The notes: a model not told the origin generated them from the sequence alone. A stretch of 31,020 bases of DNA from an uncultured Aquimonas sp. (GCA_946481615.1 CAMLOR010000012.1:1-31020); one strand, 5' to 3'; positions 9,588 through 18,189 are shown, counted from the first letter of the stretch. A program made the numbers and translations.

Positions 9588-9911
9588 CTAGCGCAGATGA
9601 CGCGGCACGCGCGCTTCGAGCAAGGCGACGAGTTGCGGGTCGAGGTAGTCGAAGTCGTCGGGGATATCGAGGCAGACGACGCGTTTGCCGCGCAGATGCG
9701 CGCCGAAGCGCTGCGACAGCCGGGAACGATGCACGCGTTCCATCACGAACACCACATCGGCCCAGGCCAGCAGTTCGGGCGTCACCGGCTCGTCGGCGTC
9801 GTGGTTGAGTCCTGCGGATGCCGTCTCGACACCGGGCCATGCCGCGAACACATGCTCGGCCGTGGGACTGCGCAGCCGGTTCATGCTGCACACGAACAAC
9901 ACGCGCGTCAT
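9588..9911 (-). CDS. Small protein tyrosine phosphatase-like protein (COG4551 type)
   Basis: The protein has 107 residues and begins MTRVLFVCSMNRLRSPTAE. The P-loop C-x5-R is Cys8 to Arg14, followed by Ser-Pro as in low-molecular-weight tyrosine phosphatases. The fold continues with a middle VFVMERVHRSRL and a C-terminal VVCLDIPDDFDYLDPQL that could supply the general-acid Asp. It is shorter than typical low-molecular-weight phosphatases (about 150) and matches the compact family sometimes called predicted protein tyrosine phosphatase. Its start overlaps the stop of the disrupted upstream gene by four bases (ATGA), so it is the last gene of the lptF-lptG operon. The cellular substrate is unknown. 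Confidence 0.85.
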   Translation of the reverse strand: MTRVLFVCSMNRLRSPTAEHVFAAWPGVETASAGLNHDADEPVTPELLAWADVVFVMERVHRSRLSQRFGAHLRGKRVVCLDIPDDFDYLDPQLVALLEARVPRHLR

Positions 9912-10409
9912 CGGCGCATCGCCAAGCGCAGCATCCAGACCGCAAGACCCAACACGCCGGCCGCGACGCAGCCCAGGTGCAGGGTTTCGATGCTCACCGC
10001 GCGCAGCCAGGGGTTGCCTGCAGCGAACGGCGCGAGCGGCGTCATGTCGGCATGCATCACCGCATCGAGCGCGACATGGCTCAGGGTGCCGGCGAACGCG
10101 CCCACCGCCGCCTGCACCCAGCCCACGCGCGGAGCGATCGCGAAACGCGGGCCTTCCAACCCCGAGTTCCACAACGCGGCGAGCGGCCGACAGGAATTTT
10201 GCGCCTATACACGCCACGGCGCCCACGGGTAACGCGCCCAGCCAGGTATGCGTGAATCCGTGCAGGCGCGCGTCGCCGCGCAGCATGTGCAGCAGCGGCT
10301 CGATGTCCATCGCCACCTGCGCCACACCGAACGCCACCAGACTGAAATGACGGCCCGCCGCGGCCTTCATCGCCATGCCGGGGCCGAAATGGAAGGGCGT
10401 GAACGGCAT
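9908..10409 (-). pseudogene. Conserved membrane protein / putative metal-dependent hydrolase, broken by a frameshift
   Basis: The first part starts with ATG at 10409 and reads MPFTPFHFGPGMAMKAAAG, then an FSLVAFGVAQVAMDIEPL segment and LHGFTHTWLGALPVGAVA, the pattern of a conserved family of small membrane proteins related to metal-dependent hydrolases, with His residues in FTPFH and LHGFTHT. After about position 10196 this frame loses all family character. A second frame continues it with PLAALWNSGLEGPRF, an SHVALDAVMHADMTPLAPF stretch and a hydrophobic C-terminus, ending at 9908 in the TGA that overlaps the phosphatase start. Dropping one base from the run around 10195-10200 (AAAATTCC on the minus strand) would join both frames into a protein of about 166 residues. 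So this is either a recent one-base insertion or a sequencing error. It lies 11 bases after lptG in the same operon. Confidence 0.75.
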
Positions 10410-10420
10410 CCGCCGCCGTG

Positions 10421-11521
10421 TCACCGCATCGCCGGCCGGCGGAACCACAGCCAGCTCAGCAGCGCCACGGTGATCGGCGGCAGCAGGTTGGCCAGGCGCA
10501 GGTCGAAGCGGTAGACCTCGGCCATGTTCACGCTGAGCAGCTGCATCGTGAAATAGCCCACGCCGAAGATGATGCCCAGGAACAGGCGCTTGCCGAAGCC
10601 GCCGCTGCGCAGCGTGCCGAAGGCGAAGGGCATCGCGGCCAGGCACAGCACGATGACGTTGAGCGGATAGAACCAGCGCGCGTAATAAGCGCTTTCGAAC
10701 GCCCCGGCATCGAGGCCGTTGCGGTGCAGATAGTCGAGCGAGGCGCTCAGATCGCGCGTGGCGAGATAGCGCGGCCGCGTCACGCCAAGGCTGAGCAGTT
10801 CCGGATTGAGCGCCGAATCCCAGCGCTCGCGTGCCACGGTTTCGCTCTCGACGCTGCGTTCGCGGAAGCGCGAGCGGTGCACGTCGAACAGCGTCCAGTT
10901 GCCGTCGCGATGCTCGGCGCGGCGCGCCAGCGCGATCGAATCCAGCCGTCCTTCCGGGCTGAATTCGTACAGCCGTACACCGTCGAGTTCCACGACGGTT
11001 TGCGCGCCCTCGCCCAGCACGCGGCCATGCTGCGCATTGAGGAAGGTGTCGCCTTCGCGCGCCCACAGGCCGGACCATTTCGCCACCGTCACGTCGCGCG
11101 ACTTGGCCGCCACCGCCAGCGCCTGCGCGCGCTGCTCGCCGGCCGGGCCGGCGGTTTCGGCCACCACCACCATCGAGAGCGTGAGCACGGCGATGGCCGC
11201 CGCCGCGCCGACGCAGATGCGCCAGCGCGACAAGCCTGCCGCGCGCAACGCGGTGAGTTCGGAGGTGGCCGCGAGCGACCCCAGCCCGAGCAGGCAGCCG
11301 ATCACCGCCGCCGTCGGGAACAGTTGATAGGCGCGGCGCGGCATCGTGTAGAGCGTGTACAGCACGGCGCTGCCGGCGGTGTATTCGCCTTCGCCGATCT
11401 CGTCGAGTTCGTTGGCGAAGGTCTGCAGCAGATCGAAACCCAGCAGCACCATCCACACCAGCCCGAGCGCACTCAGCACCGAGATGGCGACCAGCCGATC
11501 GCTCTTGCGGATGCCGATCAT
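10421..11521 (-). CDS. lptG: LPS export ABC transporter permease LptG
   Basis: LptG is one of the two permeases that, with LptF and the ATPase LptB, extract lipopolysaccharide from the inner membrane and pass it to LptC/LptA. The protein has 366 residues, normal for the family. The typical layout is visible: transmembrane spans near 12-32, 60-82 and 98-120, a large periplasmic beta-jellyroll domain (about 125-260) and three C-terminal spans (about 270-360). YxLFPTAAVIGCLLGLGSLA and ELTALRAAGLS form the coupling-helix region that contacts LptB. The ATG at 11521 overlaps the lptF stop by four bases (ATGA). Confidence 0.93.
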   Translation of the reverse strand: MIGIRKSDRLVAISVLSALGLVWMVLLGFDLLQTFANELDEIGEGEYTAGSAVLYTLYTMPRRAYQLFPTAAVIGCLLGLGSLAATSELTALRAAGLSRWRICVGAAAAIAVLTLSMVVVAETAGPAGEQRAQALAVAAKSRDVTVAKWSGLWAREGDTFLNAQHGRVLGEGAQTVVELDGVRLYEFSPEGRLDSIALARRAEHRDGNWTLFDVHRSRFRERSVESETVARERWDSALNPELLSLGVTRPRYLATRDLSASLDYLHRNGLDAGAFESAYYARWFYPLNVIVLCLAAMPFAFGTLRSGGFGKRLFLGIIFGVGYFTMQLLSVNMAEVYRFDLRLANLLPPITVALLSWLWFRRPAMR

Positions 11522-12621
11522 GCCGTGCCTCGCGCCCGCGGCATGCGCTCGGCTTTCCACGCCAGATACAGCGCCATCGCCAACGCCGGCACATGCACCC
11601 ACCACAGCCCGAGCCAGGCCGGCATCGCGCCATCCGCGATCCACGCGCGCCCCAGCGCCAGCAGATTGAGATAGACGATGTAGCTCAGCAGCGCCACGAG
11701 GATGCGTCCATAGCGCGCCGAGCGCGGCGGCGTGCGCGCCAGCGGTAGCGCGAGCAGCGCCAGCACCAGCGCCGCGATCGGCGAACCCATGCGCCAATGC
11801 AGTTCGGCGCGGTCGGCCTCGTTCTCGCTTTCGAGCAGCGCGAGCGTGGTGTTGCGCTGCTCGGCGCGGCCGCCGGAACTGGGCTCGCTGTCGGGCACGC
11901 GGATATCGTTGCGGCCGAAGCGCATCAGGCGGAACTCGTCCTTGCCCAGTTCCCCTTCGACGCGGAAACCGTCGGTGAGCGAGAGATAGCGCTCGTCGCC
12001 CTGGCTTTCCTGATACAGCTCGCCTTCGGCCGCGGTCACCACGTCGATGCGGCCGTCCTTTTCCGAATGCACGAACAGGCGGCGGAACCTCGAGCCGTCG
12101 GGCTCCATTTCCGCGAGATACACGACGCTCTGGCGCCCCGGGATCTCGACGAAACGGCCCGGCTCCAGCCCCGCCACCAGCAGCGAACGATTGGCCGCGT
12201 CGATCATCGCCTTGGACGTGCGCAGCGCCGCCGGCGCCAGCCACAGCGAGGTCAGGCCCACCGCCAGGGCCACGGGCAGCGCGATCCAGAGCATCGGCCG
12301 CGCCAAGCGGCGCTGGCCGAGGCCGGCGGCGGCCAGCACCGCCATCTCGCTGTCGCGATAGAGACGGCCATAGGCCAGCAGCACGCCGAGGAACAAGGCC
12401 AGCGGCAACAGCAGCGGCAGGATGTCGAGGCCGCGCAGGCCCAGCTGCGAGAGCAGCAGCGCAGCCGGCAGCTTGCCCTCGGCGATCTTGCGGAAGATAT
12501 CGGTGACGATGCCCGACAGGCTGACGATCACCAGCACCGCCACGCACGCGGCGAAGGTCCCCGCCAGTTCGCGCAGGATGTAGCGATCGATGCGCGGCAG
12601 GAAGCGGGAGGAGGTTTGCAC
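11518..12621 (-). CDS. lptF: LPS export ABC transporter permease LptF
   Basis: LptF is the partner permease of LptG in LPS extraction. About 367 residues. It has N-terminal RIDRYILRELAGTFAACVAV, a membrane pair with DILPLLLPLALFLGVLLAYG, the coupling-helix signature RDSEMAVLAAAGLGQRRLAR, a periplasmic domain of about residues 115-270, and three C-terminal spans beginning RMGSPIAALVLALLALPLA. The start is uncertain. No ATG lies in frame near the conserved N-terminus, and a GTG at 12621 gives MQTSSRFLPRIDRY; no strong ribosome binding site precedes it. The frame stays open far upstream over pepA, but that part is antisense and was not used. It is transcribed divergently from pepA. Confidence 0.9.
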   Translation of the reverse strand: MQTSSRFLPRIDRYILRELAGTFAACVAVLVIVSLSGIVTDIFRKIAEGKLPAALLLSQLGLRGLDILPLLLPLALFLGVLLAYGRLYRDSEMAVLAAAGLGQRRLARPMLWIALPVALAVGLTSLWLAPAALRTSKAMIDAANRSLLVAGLEPGRFVEIPGRQSVVYLAEMEPDGSRFRRLFVHSEKDGRIDVVTAAEGELYQESQGDERYLSLTDGFRVEGELGKDEFRLMRFGRNDIRVPDSEPSSGGRAEQRNTTLALLESENEADRAELHWRMGSPIAALVLALLALPLARTPPRSARYGRILVALLSYIVYLNLLALGRAWIADGAMPAWLGLWWVHVPALAMALYLAWKAERMPRARGTA

Positions 12622-12637
12622 TAGGATTGCACTAGAA
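12616..12637. repeat. 11-bp tandem near-repeat at the lptF/pepA divergent region
   Basis: TTGCACTAGGA (12616-12626) is followed directly by TTGCACTAGAA (12627-12637), one mismatch in eleven. The pair lies at the proposed lptF start and about 75 bases before pepA, where both divergent promoters should be, so it could be an operator or a polymerase slippage product. The second copy ends in TAGAAT, which could serve as a -10 box toward pepA, but no matching -35 is seen. Confidence 0.5.
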
Positions 12638-12711
12638 TTGAGCCATCGCTTCGGCGGGCGGCCCCGCACCGGCGGCGCAGTATCGCCCGTACCCCTCTCC
12701 CCAGGAAAGCC

Positions 12712-14196
12712 ATGAGTGTGAATTTCAGCCTGCTGCGCGCCCATCCCGCCGACGCCGACACCGACGCGGTGATCGTCGCGATCAGCGACGACGCTGGCCT
12801 CCTGCCCGCCGCGCGCGCGCTCGACGAACGCAGCGGCGGCCGCCTCGCCGCGCTCGTGGCCAGCGGCGATGCCAGCGGCAAACCCGGGCGCTCGCTGCTC
12901 GTGCACGGCCTGCCCGGCATCAAGGCGCCGCGCGTGCTGCTGGTGGGCGTGGGCGAAAGCGCGCGCGTCGACACCGCGCGCTACTGCAAGCTTTCGCTCG
13001 ACGCGCTGCGCGCGCTCAAGGGCACGCCGGTCAAGCGCGCCATGAGCTTCCTGCCCGAACTCGACGTGCAGGGCCGCGACGCCAACTGGAAAGTGCGCCA
13101 GGCCGCGCTCGCCGCCGACCACGTCGGCTACAACTACGTCACCACGCGCAAGGCCGGCAACGGCAACGGGCTCGAACAACTCGTGCTGGCGGGCGACGCC
13201 GCGCAGCAAGCCGCGCTGCGCGAAGCCGAAGGCATCGCCGCGGGCGTGCGCTACGCGCGCGAACTGGGCAACCTGCCGCCCAACATCTGCAACCCGGCCT
13301 ATCTCGCCGACCAGGCCCGCCAGCTCGCCGCCGACCACGCGAAAGTCGCCTGCGAAGTGCTCGACCGCGACGCCATGCAGCAACTCGGCATGGGCTCGCT
13401 GCTCGGCGTGGCGCGCGGCAGCGCCAACCCTCCGCAGCTCATCGTGCTGCAATGGAACGGCGGCGCCGCCGGCGCGCGCCCGCACGTGCTGGTCGGCAAG
13501 GGCATCACCTTCGACAGCGGTGGCGTCTCGCTCAAGCCCGGCGCCGGCATGGAGGAAATGAAGTTCGACATGTGCGGCGCGGCCAGCGTGTTCGGCGTGT
13601 TCCTCACCGCCGTGAAGCTGCAGCTGCCGGTGAACCTCGTCGTCATCGTCCCCGCCGTCGAGAACATGCCGGACGGCAACGCCTACCGCCCCAGCGACAT
13701 CCTCACCTCGATGAGCGGCCAGACCATCGAAGTGCTCAACACCGACGCCGAAGGCCGCCTGATCCTCTGCGACGCGCTCACCTACGCGCAGCGCTTCGAA
13801 CCGGCCGATCTCATCGACGTGGCCACCCTCACCGGCGCCTGCGTCGTCGCGCTCGGCAAGCACGCGCACGGCCTGATGAGCCGCGACGACACGCTCGCCA
13901 ACGAATTGCTCGCCGCCGGCGACGCCACCCACGACCGCGCCTGGCGCATGCCGCTGTGGGAGGACTACGCCAGCCAGCTCGAATCCGGCTTCGCCGACGT
14001 CGCCAACATCGGCGGCAAATACGCCGGCGCCATCACCGCCGGCTGCTTCCTCGCCCGCTTCACCGAAGGCCAGCGCTGGGCCCACCTCGACATCGCCGGC
14101 ACGGCGTGGGAGGAAGGCCGCAAAGGCCTCGCCACGGGGCGCCCGGTGAACCTGCTGGCGCAATGGCTGATCTGGAAGGCCGAACGGCGCGGCTGA
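12712..14196 (+). CDS. pepA: Leucyl aminopeptidase PepA (M17 family)
   Basis: This is a cytosolic hexameric two-metal aminopeptidase that removes N-terminal residues from peptides; in E. coli and relatives PepA also binds DNA as accessory factor at Xer sites. The protein has 494 residues, the family length. The N-terminal macro-like domain covers about 1-160 and the catalytic domain about 190-490. Metal and catalytic residues are present: Lys263 and Asp268 in [11 protein letters not shown], Lys275, Asp286 in [11 protein letters not shown], and the M17 signature NTDAEGRL at 343-350 with Asp345, Glu347 and the catalytic Arg349. ATG at 12712 has AGGAAA nine bases upstream. holC overlaps its stop by one base (TGATG). 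Confidence 0.97.
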   Translation: MSVNFSLLRAHPADADTDAVIVAISDDAGLLPAARALDERSGGRLAALVASGDASGKPGRSLLVHGLPGIKAPRVLLVGVGESARVDTARYCKLSLDALRALKGTPVKRAMSFLPELDVQGRDANWKVRQAALAADHVGYNYVTTRKAGNGNGLEQLVLAGDAAQQAALREAEGIAAGVRYARELGNLPPNICNPAYLADQARQLAADHAKVACEVLDRDAMQQLGMGSLLGVARGSANPPQLIVLQWNGGAAGARPHVLVGKGITFDSGGVSLKPGAGMEEMKFDMCGAASVFGVFLTAVKLQLPVNLVVIVPAVENMPDGNAYRPSDILTSMSGQTIEVLNTDAEGRLILCDALTYAQRFEPADLIDVATLTGACVVALGKHAHGLMSRDDTLANELLAAGDATHDRAWRMPLWEDYASQLESGFADVANIGGKYAGAITAGCFLARFTEGQRWAHLDIAGTAWEEGRKGLATGRPVNLLAQWLIWKAERRG

Positions 14197-14618
14197 TGCG
14201 CGCCGATTTCTATTTGATCGGGAAGGACCGGTTTCGCGAGCAGCCACTGCTGCTCGTGTGCGAACTCGCGCGCAAAGCGCACGACAGCGGCGCGGCATGT
14301 CTGATTCTCGTGCGAGACGGCACACAGGCCGAGGAACTCGACGATCTCCTCTGGGAATTCGACGAAAACGCCTACCTGCCGCACCAGATCGCCGGCCAGG
14401 ACGAAGACGACGACGTCACGCCCATCCTCATCGTGGCCCCCGGCACCGACGCGCCCGACCGCCCGCTCGTCATCAACCTGCGCGACGAAGTGGCGCCGGG
14501 CAACTACGACCGCGTGCTCGAAGTGGTGCCGGCCGATGAATCGGGGCGCGGGCCGCTGCGCGAGCGCTGGCGGCAGTATCAGGCGCGCGGGGCGCAGGTG
14601 CAGAAGTTCGACATGTAG
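14196..14618 (+). CDS. holC: DNA polymerase III chi subunit HolC
   Basis: The chi subunit links the clamp loader (through psi) to single-stranded DNA binding protein. The protein has 140 residues. The family features are the opening [19 protein letters not shown], the segment CELARKAHDSGAACLILVRD, LDDLLWEFDENAYLPHQI, and VTPILIVAPGTD with PLVINLRDE. The start codon shares one base with the pepA stop, so translation is coupled. In many gammaproteobacteria valS follows holC within a short distance; here valS starts 14.4 kb further on, which marks the intervening DNA as an insertion. Confidence 0.95.
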   Translation: MRADFYLIGKDRFREQPLLLVCELARKAHDSGAACLILVRDGTQAEELDDLLWEFDENAYLPHQIAGQDEDDDVTPILIVAPGTDAPDRPLVINLRDEVAPGNYDRVLEVVPADESGRGPLRERWRQYQARGAQVQKFDM

Positions 14619-14641
14619 GCCGCCCGCGCGCGGCTGGCGAC

Positions 14642-14677
14642 CTGCGTTTCATGGCAGCGATGCTGCCGCCGACGCAG
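14642..14677 (+). terminator. Hairpin after holC, possible terminator without T-tract
   Basis: The outer arms CTGCGT (14642-14647) and ACGCAG (14672-14677) enclose a perfect inner stem GGCAGC / GCTGCC around GAT (14653-14667). It lies 24 bases after the holC stop. No run of T follows, so it may stabilise the 3' end rather than terminate on its own. Confidence 0.4.
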
Positions 14678-14813
14678 ACGTCGCCGCCGACGACGCCCTG
14701 GCAGAACGATGGTCAATCGGCGCGCCCGGTCGCGTTGCGAGCGGTGGGGAAAAGTGAGCGGCCTCGATAGCGAGTAGCATCGACAGGCCTGACCCGCTTC
14801 TTCGGAGGTCTCG

Positions 14814-16775
14814 ATGTCGAAACCTCGGGTGGTCTCGAGACTACTCCCCGGTGCAGCAGTGCCGCTGCTGACGCTGCTTGCGCTTTGCGGCGCGGAGTCC
14901 GGGCAGGCCGCAGCACCGCAAGTGACTGGGTTCGGCGCCTCGCCAGCACCGTCCGCCGCTGGCGCCGCCGTGCACTTCACCTGGACCACGAGCGACGCCG
15001 ACGGCGATGCGCTCACCTGCAGCTTCGACCCGACCGGGGTGGGCCCGGTGATCGTCATCGCGAACTGCACAGGCGCACAGCAACTGGATCACACCTACGC
15101 CTGGCCCGGCACCTACCAGCCGCGCATCATCGTTGCGGACGCTTCGACCAGCGACATGGCCGATCGGACACACCGCGTCACCGGCACGTCGACACTGACG
15201 ATGATCCGCCCGACTGCGGGCGCACGCGTCGGCTCCGCCTTGCCGATCGCCGTAACGCTCGATACCGAATTCGATATCCGCGAGATAGTCGCGCGCGTCG
15301 CGGACGCAACCTTGCCGCTGGTGTATTCCACGACGGGCGGCTGCCCGCCGCCGGGCTGTGCGCCAGCCTTCATCGGCACGATGGACCTGACCGCGCTGGC
15401 TGCCGGGCCCCACGTGCTCGAAGTGCGAATGGAGGATGTCACCGACGCGGAAGCGTATTTCTATCAGCGCATCGTGCTCGACGACCCGCCTCAGTTGACG
15501 ATCAGCGAGCCGTTGATCGACACGGTGGCGCGGCCGACGATCGACATCGACGCTCAGTGTGCGGACGATCTTCCGCCCGGCTGCACGATCTCGGTCCTGG
15601 TGGGGTGCCCGGACGGCGCAACGTCGCCGCCAGCATGTACCCCGACGACCTCGTCGACCTCCTCGCTGGCCACCACCTTCGATTTGAGCGCGTATGACGG
15701 CAGCAGGGTGAATGTGCGCTTCGTCGCCGTCGATTCTTCCAATCAGAAGGTCATCGTCAACCGTCCGGTCTACGTGGAGAGTTCCAGCCGGCTCGTCGAG
15801 CTCGAACGCACGCAGGGCACTATTCTGGATGTCGCGCCCGATCGCCTGCTGTATGTGCTGGGCGCGCCCGGTGGCGATCGAATGTTCCTGTTCGATCGGG
15901 CGGCGGACGGCGTGCAGGAGATCGTTCTGCCGTCGGGGAGCACGGTCTACCGCGAGGCGGCATTCCTGAGTCCGAACGGCGCGATTTTCGTCCTCGACCT
16001 CGATGCGAATACCGCGCATGCCCACGAGTTCGACGGGGTTCAATTGATCGACCTCGGCCCGGTGAACAGCCGCTCGTCGCTTGAGGTGGCCGGCGGCTAC
16101 GCTATCTGGAGCAACGGCACCGCCTTGTATCGCCGCGATCTGCAGTTGGGGCAGACCGTCCCGGTGAGCAACAGCGCCGGCAACTGGCGGCACAGCGTGG
16201 CGGCATCCGGCGTGGTGACGTACTGGACCAGCACGTACGACATCGCCCGCTTCGACGGCACGACGACGCTGCTCGCCGAAGATGCGCTGGATTGGTTCAC
16301 GTACGTGGCTTCCGACGGCAACCTCGCCGCATATCGCCGCGCCACGCCGTGCTGCAGCGACGGTACCTGGAGCACCGTGCTCCACACCGGCTCGGGCGAA
16401 GTGGTGCTGCGCGATGCCGGCGAATACGAACCGATAGACGGCCGCGACTTCGACGTCCGCGACGGCTGGGTGGCCTTTACGCGACAAGGAAACATCGGCC
16501 AACAGCACGTATGGACTTACGCACCCGACGCACAGCTGCTGCAGCGAACCTTCTTCTCGCGTTCCTTCGGCATCGACCGGCTCGGATCGGACGGCGCCGT
16601 GATGCTCGTCGACGCCACCCATCGCTGGTTCAGCGAAAGTGACGGCGACCTGAGCGTGGTCAACTCGAAACTCGGACGACCTTATTCGTGGACCAACGGT
16701 TGGGAACTACGCATCGGTCGCAGCCTCTTCGCGGTGGCCGCCACGGCCGTGGTGTTCGACGACGGGTTCGAATAG
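14814..16775 (+). CDS. Secreted protein with PKD-like and beta-propeller-like regions, C-terminal DGFE tail
   Basis: The protein has 653 residues. The signal peptide is about 1-32 (basic start MSKPRVVSR, hydrophobic LLTLLALCG, cleavage near GQAAA). Residues about 35-125 look like a PKD/Ig-type fold (FTWTTSDADGDALTCSF, HTYAWPGTYQPRIIV). Further Ig-like segments run to about 325, with paired cysteines (GGCPPPGCAP, CADDLPPGC) and a Thr/Ser-rich stretch near 285. From about 330 to 640 repeated blades with alternating D, W and G positions suggest a beta-propeller (VSNSAGNWRHSVAASG, DVRDGWVAFTRQGN). The end VFDDGFE resembles the DGFE tails of many secreted proteins in Rhodanobacteraceae-like genomes; its role is not known to me. 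GGAGG lies five bases ahead of the ATG. It is the first gene of the island after holC, and no enzyme activity can be assigned. Function unknown, probably extracellular. Confidence 0.8.
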   Translation: MSKPRVVSRLLPGAAVPLLTLLALCGAESGQAAAPQVTGFGASPAPSAAGAAVHFTWTTSDADGDALTCSFDPTGVGPVIVIANCTGAQQLDHTYAWPGTYQPRIIVADASTSDMADRTHRVTGTSTLTMIRPTAGARVGSALPIAVTLDTEFDIREIVARVADATLPLVYSTTGGCPPPGCAPAFIGTMDLTALAAGPHVLEVRMEDVTDAEAYFYQRIVLDDPPQLTISEPLIDTVARPTIDIDAQCADDLPPGCTISVLVGCPDGATSPPACTPTTSSTSSLATTFDLSAYDGSRVNVRFVAVDSSNQKVIVNRPVYVESSSRLVELERTQGTILDVAPDRLLYVLGAPGGDRMFLFDRAADGVQEIVLPSGSTVYREAAFLSPNGAIFVLDLDANTAHAHEFDGVQLIDLGPVNSRSSLEVAGGYAIWSNGTALYRRDLQLGQTVPVSNSAGNWRHSVAASGVVTYWTSTYDIARFDGTTTLLAEDALDWFTYVASDGNLAAYRRATPCCSDGTWSTVLHTGSGEVVLRDAGEYEPIDGRDFDVRDGWVAFTRQGNIGQQHVWTYAPDAQLLQRTFFSRSFGIDRLGSDGAVMLVDATHRWFSESDGDLSVVNSKLGRPYSWTNGWELRIGRSLFAVAATAVVFDDGFE

Positions 16776-16802
16776 CGCGCGGGGCGCCTTGCGCGCCCGC
16801 CG

Positions 16803-16898
16803 ATCGCGCCCTCGCGCACCACGAAACGCGCCAAAGGAACGACATCGAACAAACCGAGGCCAGCGCGCAACCATGTTGCGAACGCGACATCCTCGGCA
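16803..16898 (-). pseudogene. Degraded 3' end of a short radC/JAB gene (remnant A)
   Basis: Read on the minus strand this stretch gives EDVAFATWLRAGL and then a VVPLARFVVREGA ending. That aligns with the C-terminus of the intact RadC at 25645-26109 (EDVAFTARLRAGL, then VTLLAHFVMGDGA). At DNA level the plus-strand block ending AACGCGACATCCTCG (16881-16895) matches GAACGCGACATCCTCG of the intact gene. No start, no JAMM motif and no upstream part is present here. It lies just after the stop of the secreted propeller-like gene. Confidence 0.75.
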
Positions 16899-16997
16899 CT
16901 CGCCACCACGGTGTCTACGGCATGACGCGACGTTCAATTTCGCCGTGCCTTTCACATCCCAAGGCACCCCGCCGAACCGGAATCGGCCAATGCCAAG

Positions 16998-17819
16998 TCA
17001 GGGCACGATGCAATCCAGCCTGTCGTTGAAGCCGCTCGCACTGCGGTAGTCCAGCGCAACGACGAGTTCTCCGCGCGAATTGCGGCCTCGCGACGAGATC
17101 GACCGCACCGTCCAGCCATCGGGCATGCCGGCGAGCCTGCCCTGCCCGTCGCGCACCGTCAGCGTCCCCACGCTCATCAGCTGCTGGCTGCCCGGCGAGA
17201 TCTTGCTGCAGCGATACTCGCCATCGGGGATGTTCGCTGATGCGGCGCCACCGCCTTCCGCGGGTTGCACCTCGGCAACCGGATTCACCGGGCGCGTGAC
17301 CGGGCCGGAGCCGCGCGGGCGCAACTGGCTTTCGCCCAGCAGCGTGTCCCATTCCGAACCGTAGCCATCGAAGTGGATGCGGCATTTGCCGTTGGCGTCC
17401 GGCGCAGCCAGAACGGTCACTTCGTACCAGGAGATGCCCCACTGCCCTTCGAGCTTCGCGCCTTCCACGCATCCGCTCGTCGACGCCTGCGACGACTGCG
17501 ACGACTGCGACGACTGCGAGGACTGCGAGGACTGCGAGGACTGCGAGGACTGCGTTGAAGGTGCCGTCGACGCGCTCGATGCACCCGCGCCGGCTTTGCG
17601 CAACTCGCTGGGGACGCACTTGAACTCGTACGTCGTCGCCGCGCCCTTCGTCTCAACGACGTAGAACGGCTCGTCCCAGCCGGGACGCGGTTCGATGCGC
17701 ACGATGGTGCCGACATTCCCGCTGCAGTCGGCGACGTCGCCGATCTGGAAATCCTGCGCGTGGACGCCGGCACTCATCGCCAACGACACGATCAGTGACA
17801 TGCGAACACTTGCGCCCAT
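16998..17819 (-). CDS. Secreted protein with two Tudor/Agenet-like segments joined by an SSQ-repeat linker
   Basis: The protein has 273 residues. The signal peptide is about 1-21 (MSLIVSLAMSAGVHA then QDF). Residues 24-72 form a first small beta-barrel-like segment with two cysteines (IGDVADCSGNVGTIVRIE, YEFKCVPSELR). Residues about 85-110 are seven or more SSQ triplets. Residues about 115-165 contain WYEVTVLAAPDANGKCRIHF and GYGSEWDTLLGESQLRPR, the pattern of Tudor-knot/Agenet-type domains. The C-terminal part (200-273) starts DGEYRCSKISPGSQQ and ends with a cysteine near the tail. ATG at 17819 gives the signal sequence. It is a lone minus-strand gene, and its reverse direction between two plus-strand modules sets it apart. 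Function unknown; a periplasmic or extracellular ligand-binding role is inference. Confidence 0.75.
   Translation of the reverse strand: MGASVRMSLIVSLAMSAGVHAQDFQIGDVADCSGNVGTIVRIEPRPGWDEPFYVVETKGAATTYEFKCVPSELRKAGAGASSASTAPSTQSSQSSQSSQSSQSSQSSQSSQASTSGCVEGAKLEGQWGISWYEVTVLAAPDANGKCRIHFDGYGSEWDTLLGESQLRPRGSGPVTRPVNPVAEVQPAEGGGAASANIPDGEYRCSKISPGSQQLMSVGTLTVRDGQGRLAGMPDGWTVRSISSRGRNSRGELVVALDYRSASGFNDRLDCIVP
17491..17553. repeat. 9-bp tandem repeat (7 units) coding the SSQ linker
   Basis: The plus strand shows three units GACGACTGC followed by four units GAGGACTGC, without interruption. Each unit adds one Ser-Ser-Gln on the minus-strand reading frame, so changes in unit number keep the frame. 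The clean split into two unit types suggests two rounds of expansion. Confidence 0.95.
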
Positions 17820-17911
17820 GACACCCCCCGATGATGGCGAGCATCAGGTTAGAACTTCCTCACGCGCAGCCGCAAGCTTGCGCGCGCGGCGCTACCCCCG
17901 TGCCGCAGAGG

Positions 17912-18166
17912 CCCCTCACCGATCACCTGTTGGCCCACGACGTCGCCAGCGCCGAGGATCGATTGCGCGGCATCGCCGACGCCTTCGACGTGCTCCGGGC
18001 CAATCCGCAAATCGGTCGCGCGCGACGCGAAGCGCTGCGCGAATGGGTGATAGGCCAAGGTTCGCGCGGATACATCGCCCTTCATCGGTATGCCGCCGTG
18101 GTGGATACCGTGTTCGTGTTGGCGATCCGCGCCCAGCACGAGACAGGCTATGCACGCGACGAGCGA
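17912..18166 (+). pseudogene. ParE/RelE-type toxin remnant with damaged N-terminus
   Basis: The plus-strand frame reads TDHLLAHDVASAEDRLRGI, DVLRANPQIGRA, LREWVIGQGSRGYIALHRY and VFVLAIRAQHETGY. This is the helix-then-sheet pattern of ParE toxins (PxIGR, LRE, GYIALYRY and AIRAQ...GY). The expected first beta strand and helix are split over other frames just upstream: LARAAL in one frame and PRAAEAPHR in the next, around 17872-17905, implying two small indels. An ATG at 17831 is in frame with the main part but gives a non-family N-terminus, and after the natural end near 18166 the frame runs on into unrelated DNA to 18340. No antitoxin gene lies upstream. Probably a dead toxin. Confidence 0.6.
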
Positions 18167-18189
18167 GACCGGGGCCGATATCCGCGACG

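Noticed and set aside
12622..14325. Extension of the lptF frame upstream over pepA and holC
   Set aside because: It is antisense to two well-supported genes and matches no LptF N-terminus.
14841..16622. Long minus-strand open frame opposite the propeller-like gene
   Set aside because: Low-complexity Arg/His/Gly composition; the plus-strand frame has a signal peptide and ribosome binding site.
17491..17553. Tandem repeat considered as a CRISPR array
   Set aside because: Units are 9 bases, directly adjacent and without spacers, and are inside a reading frame.
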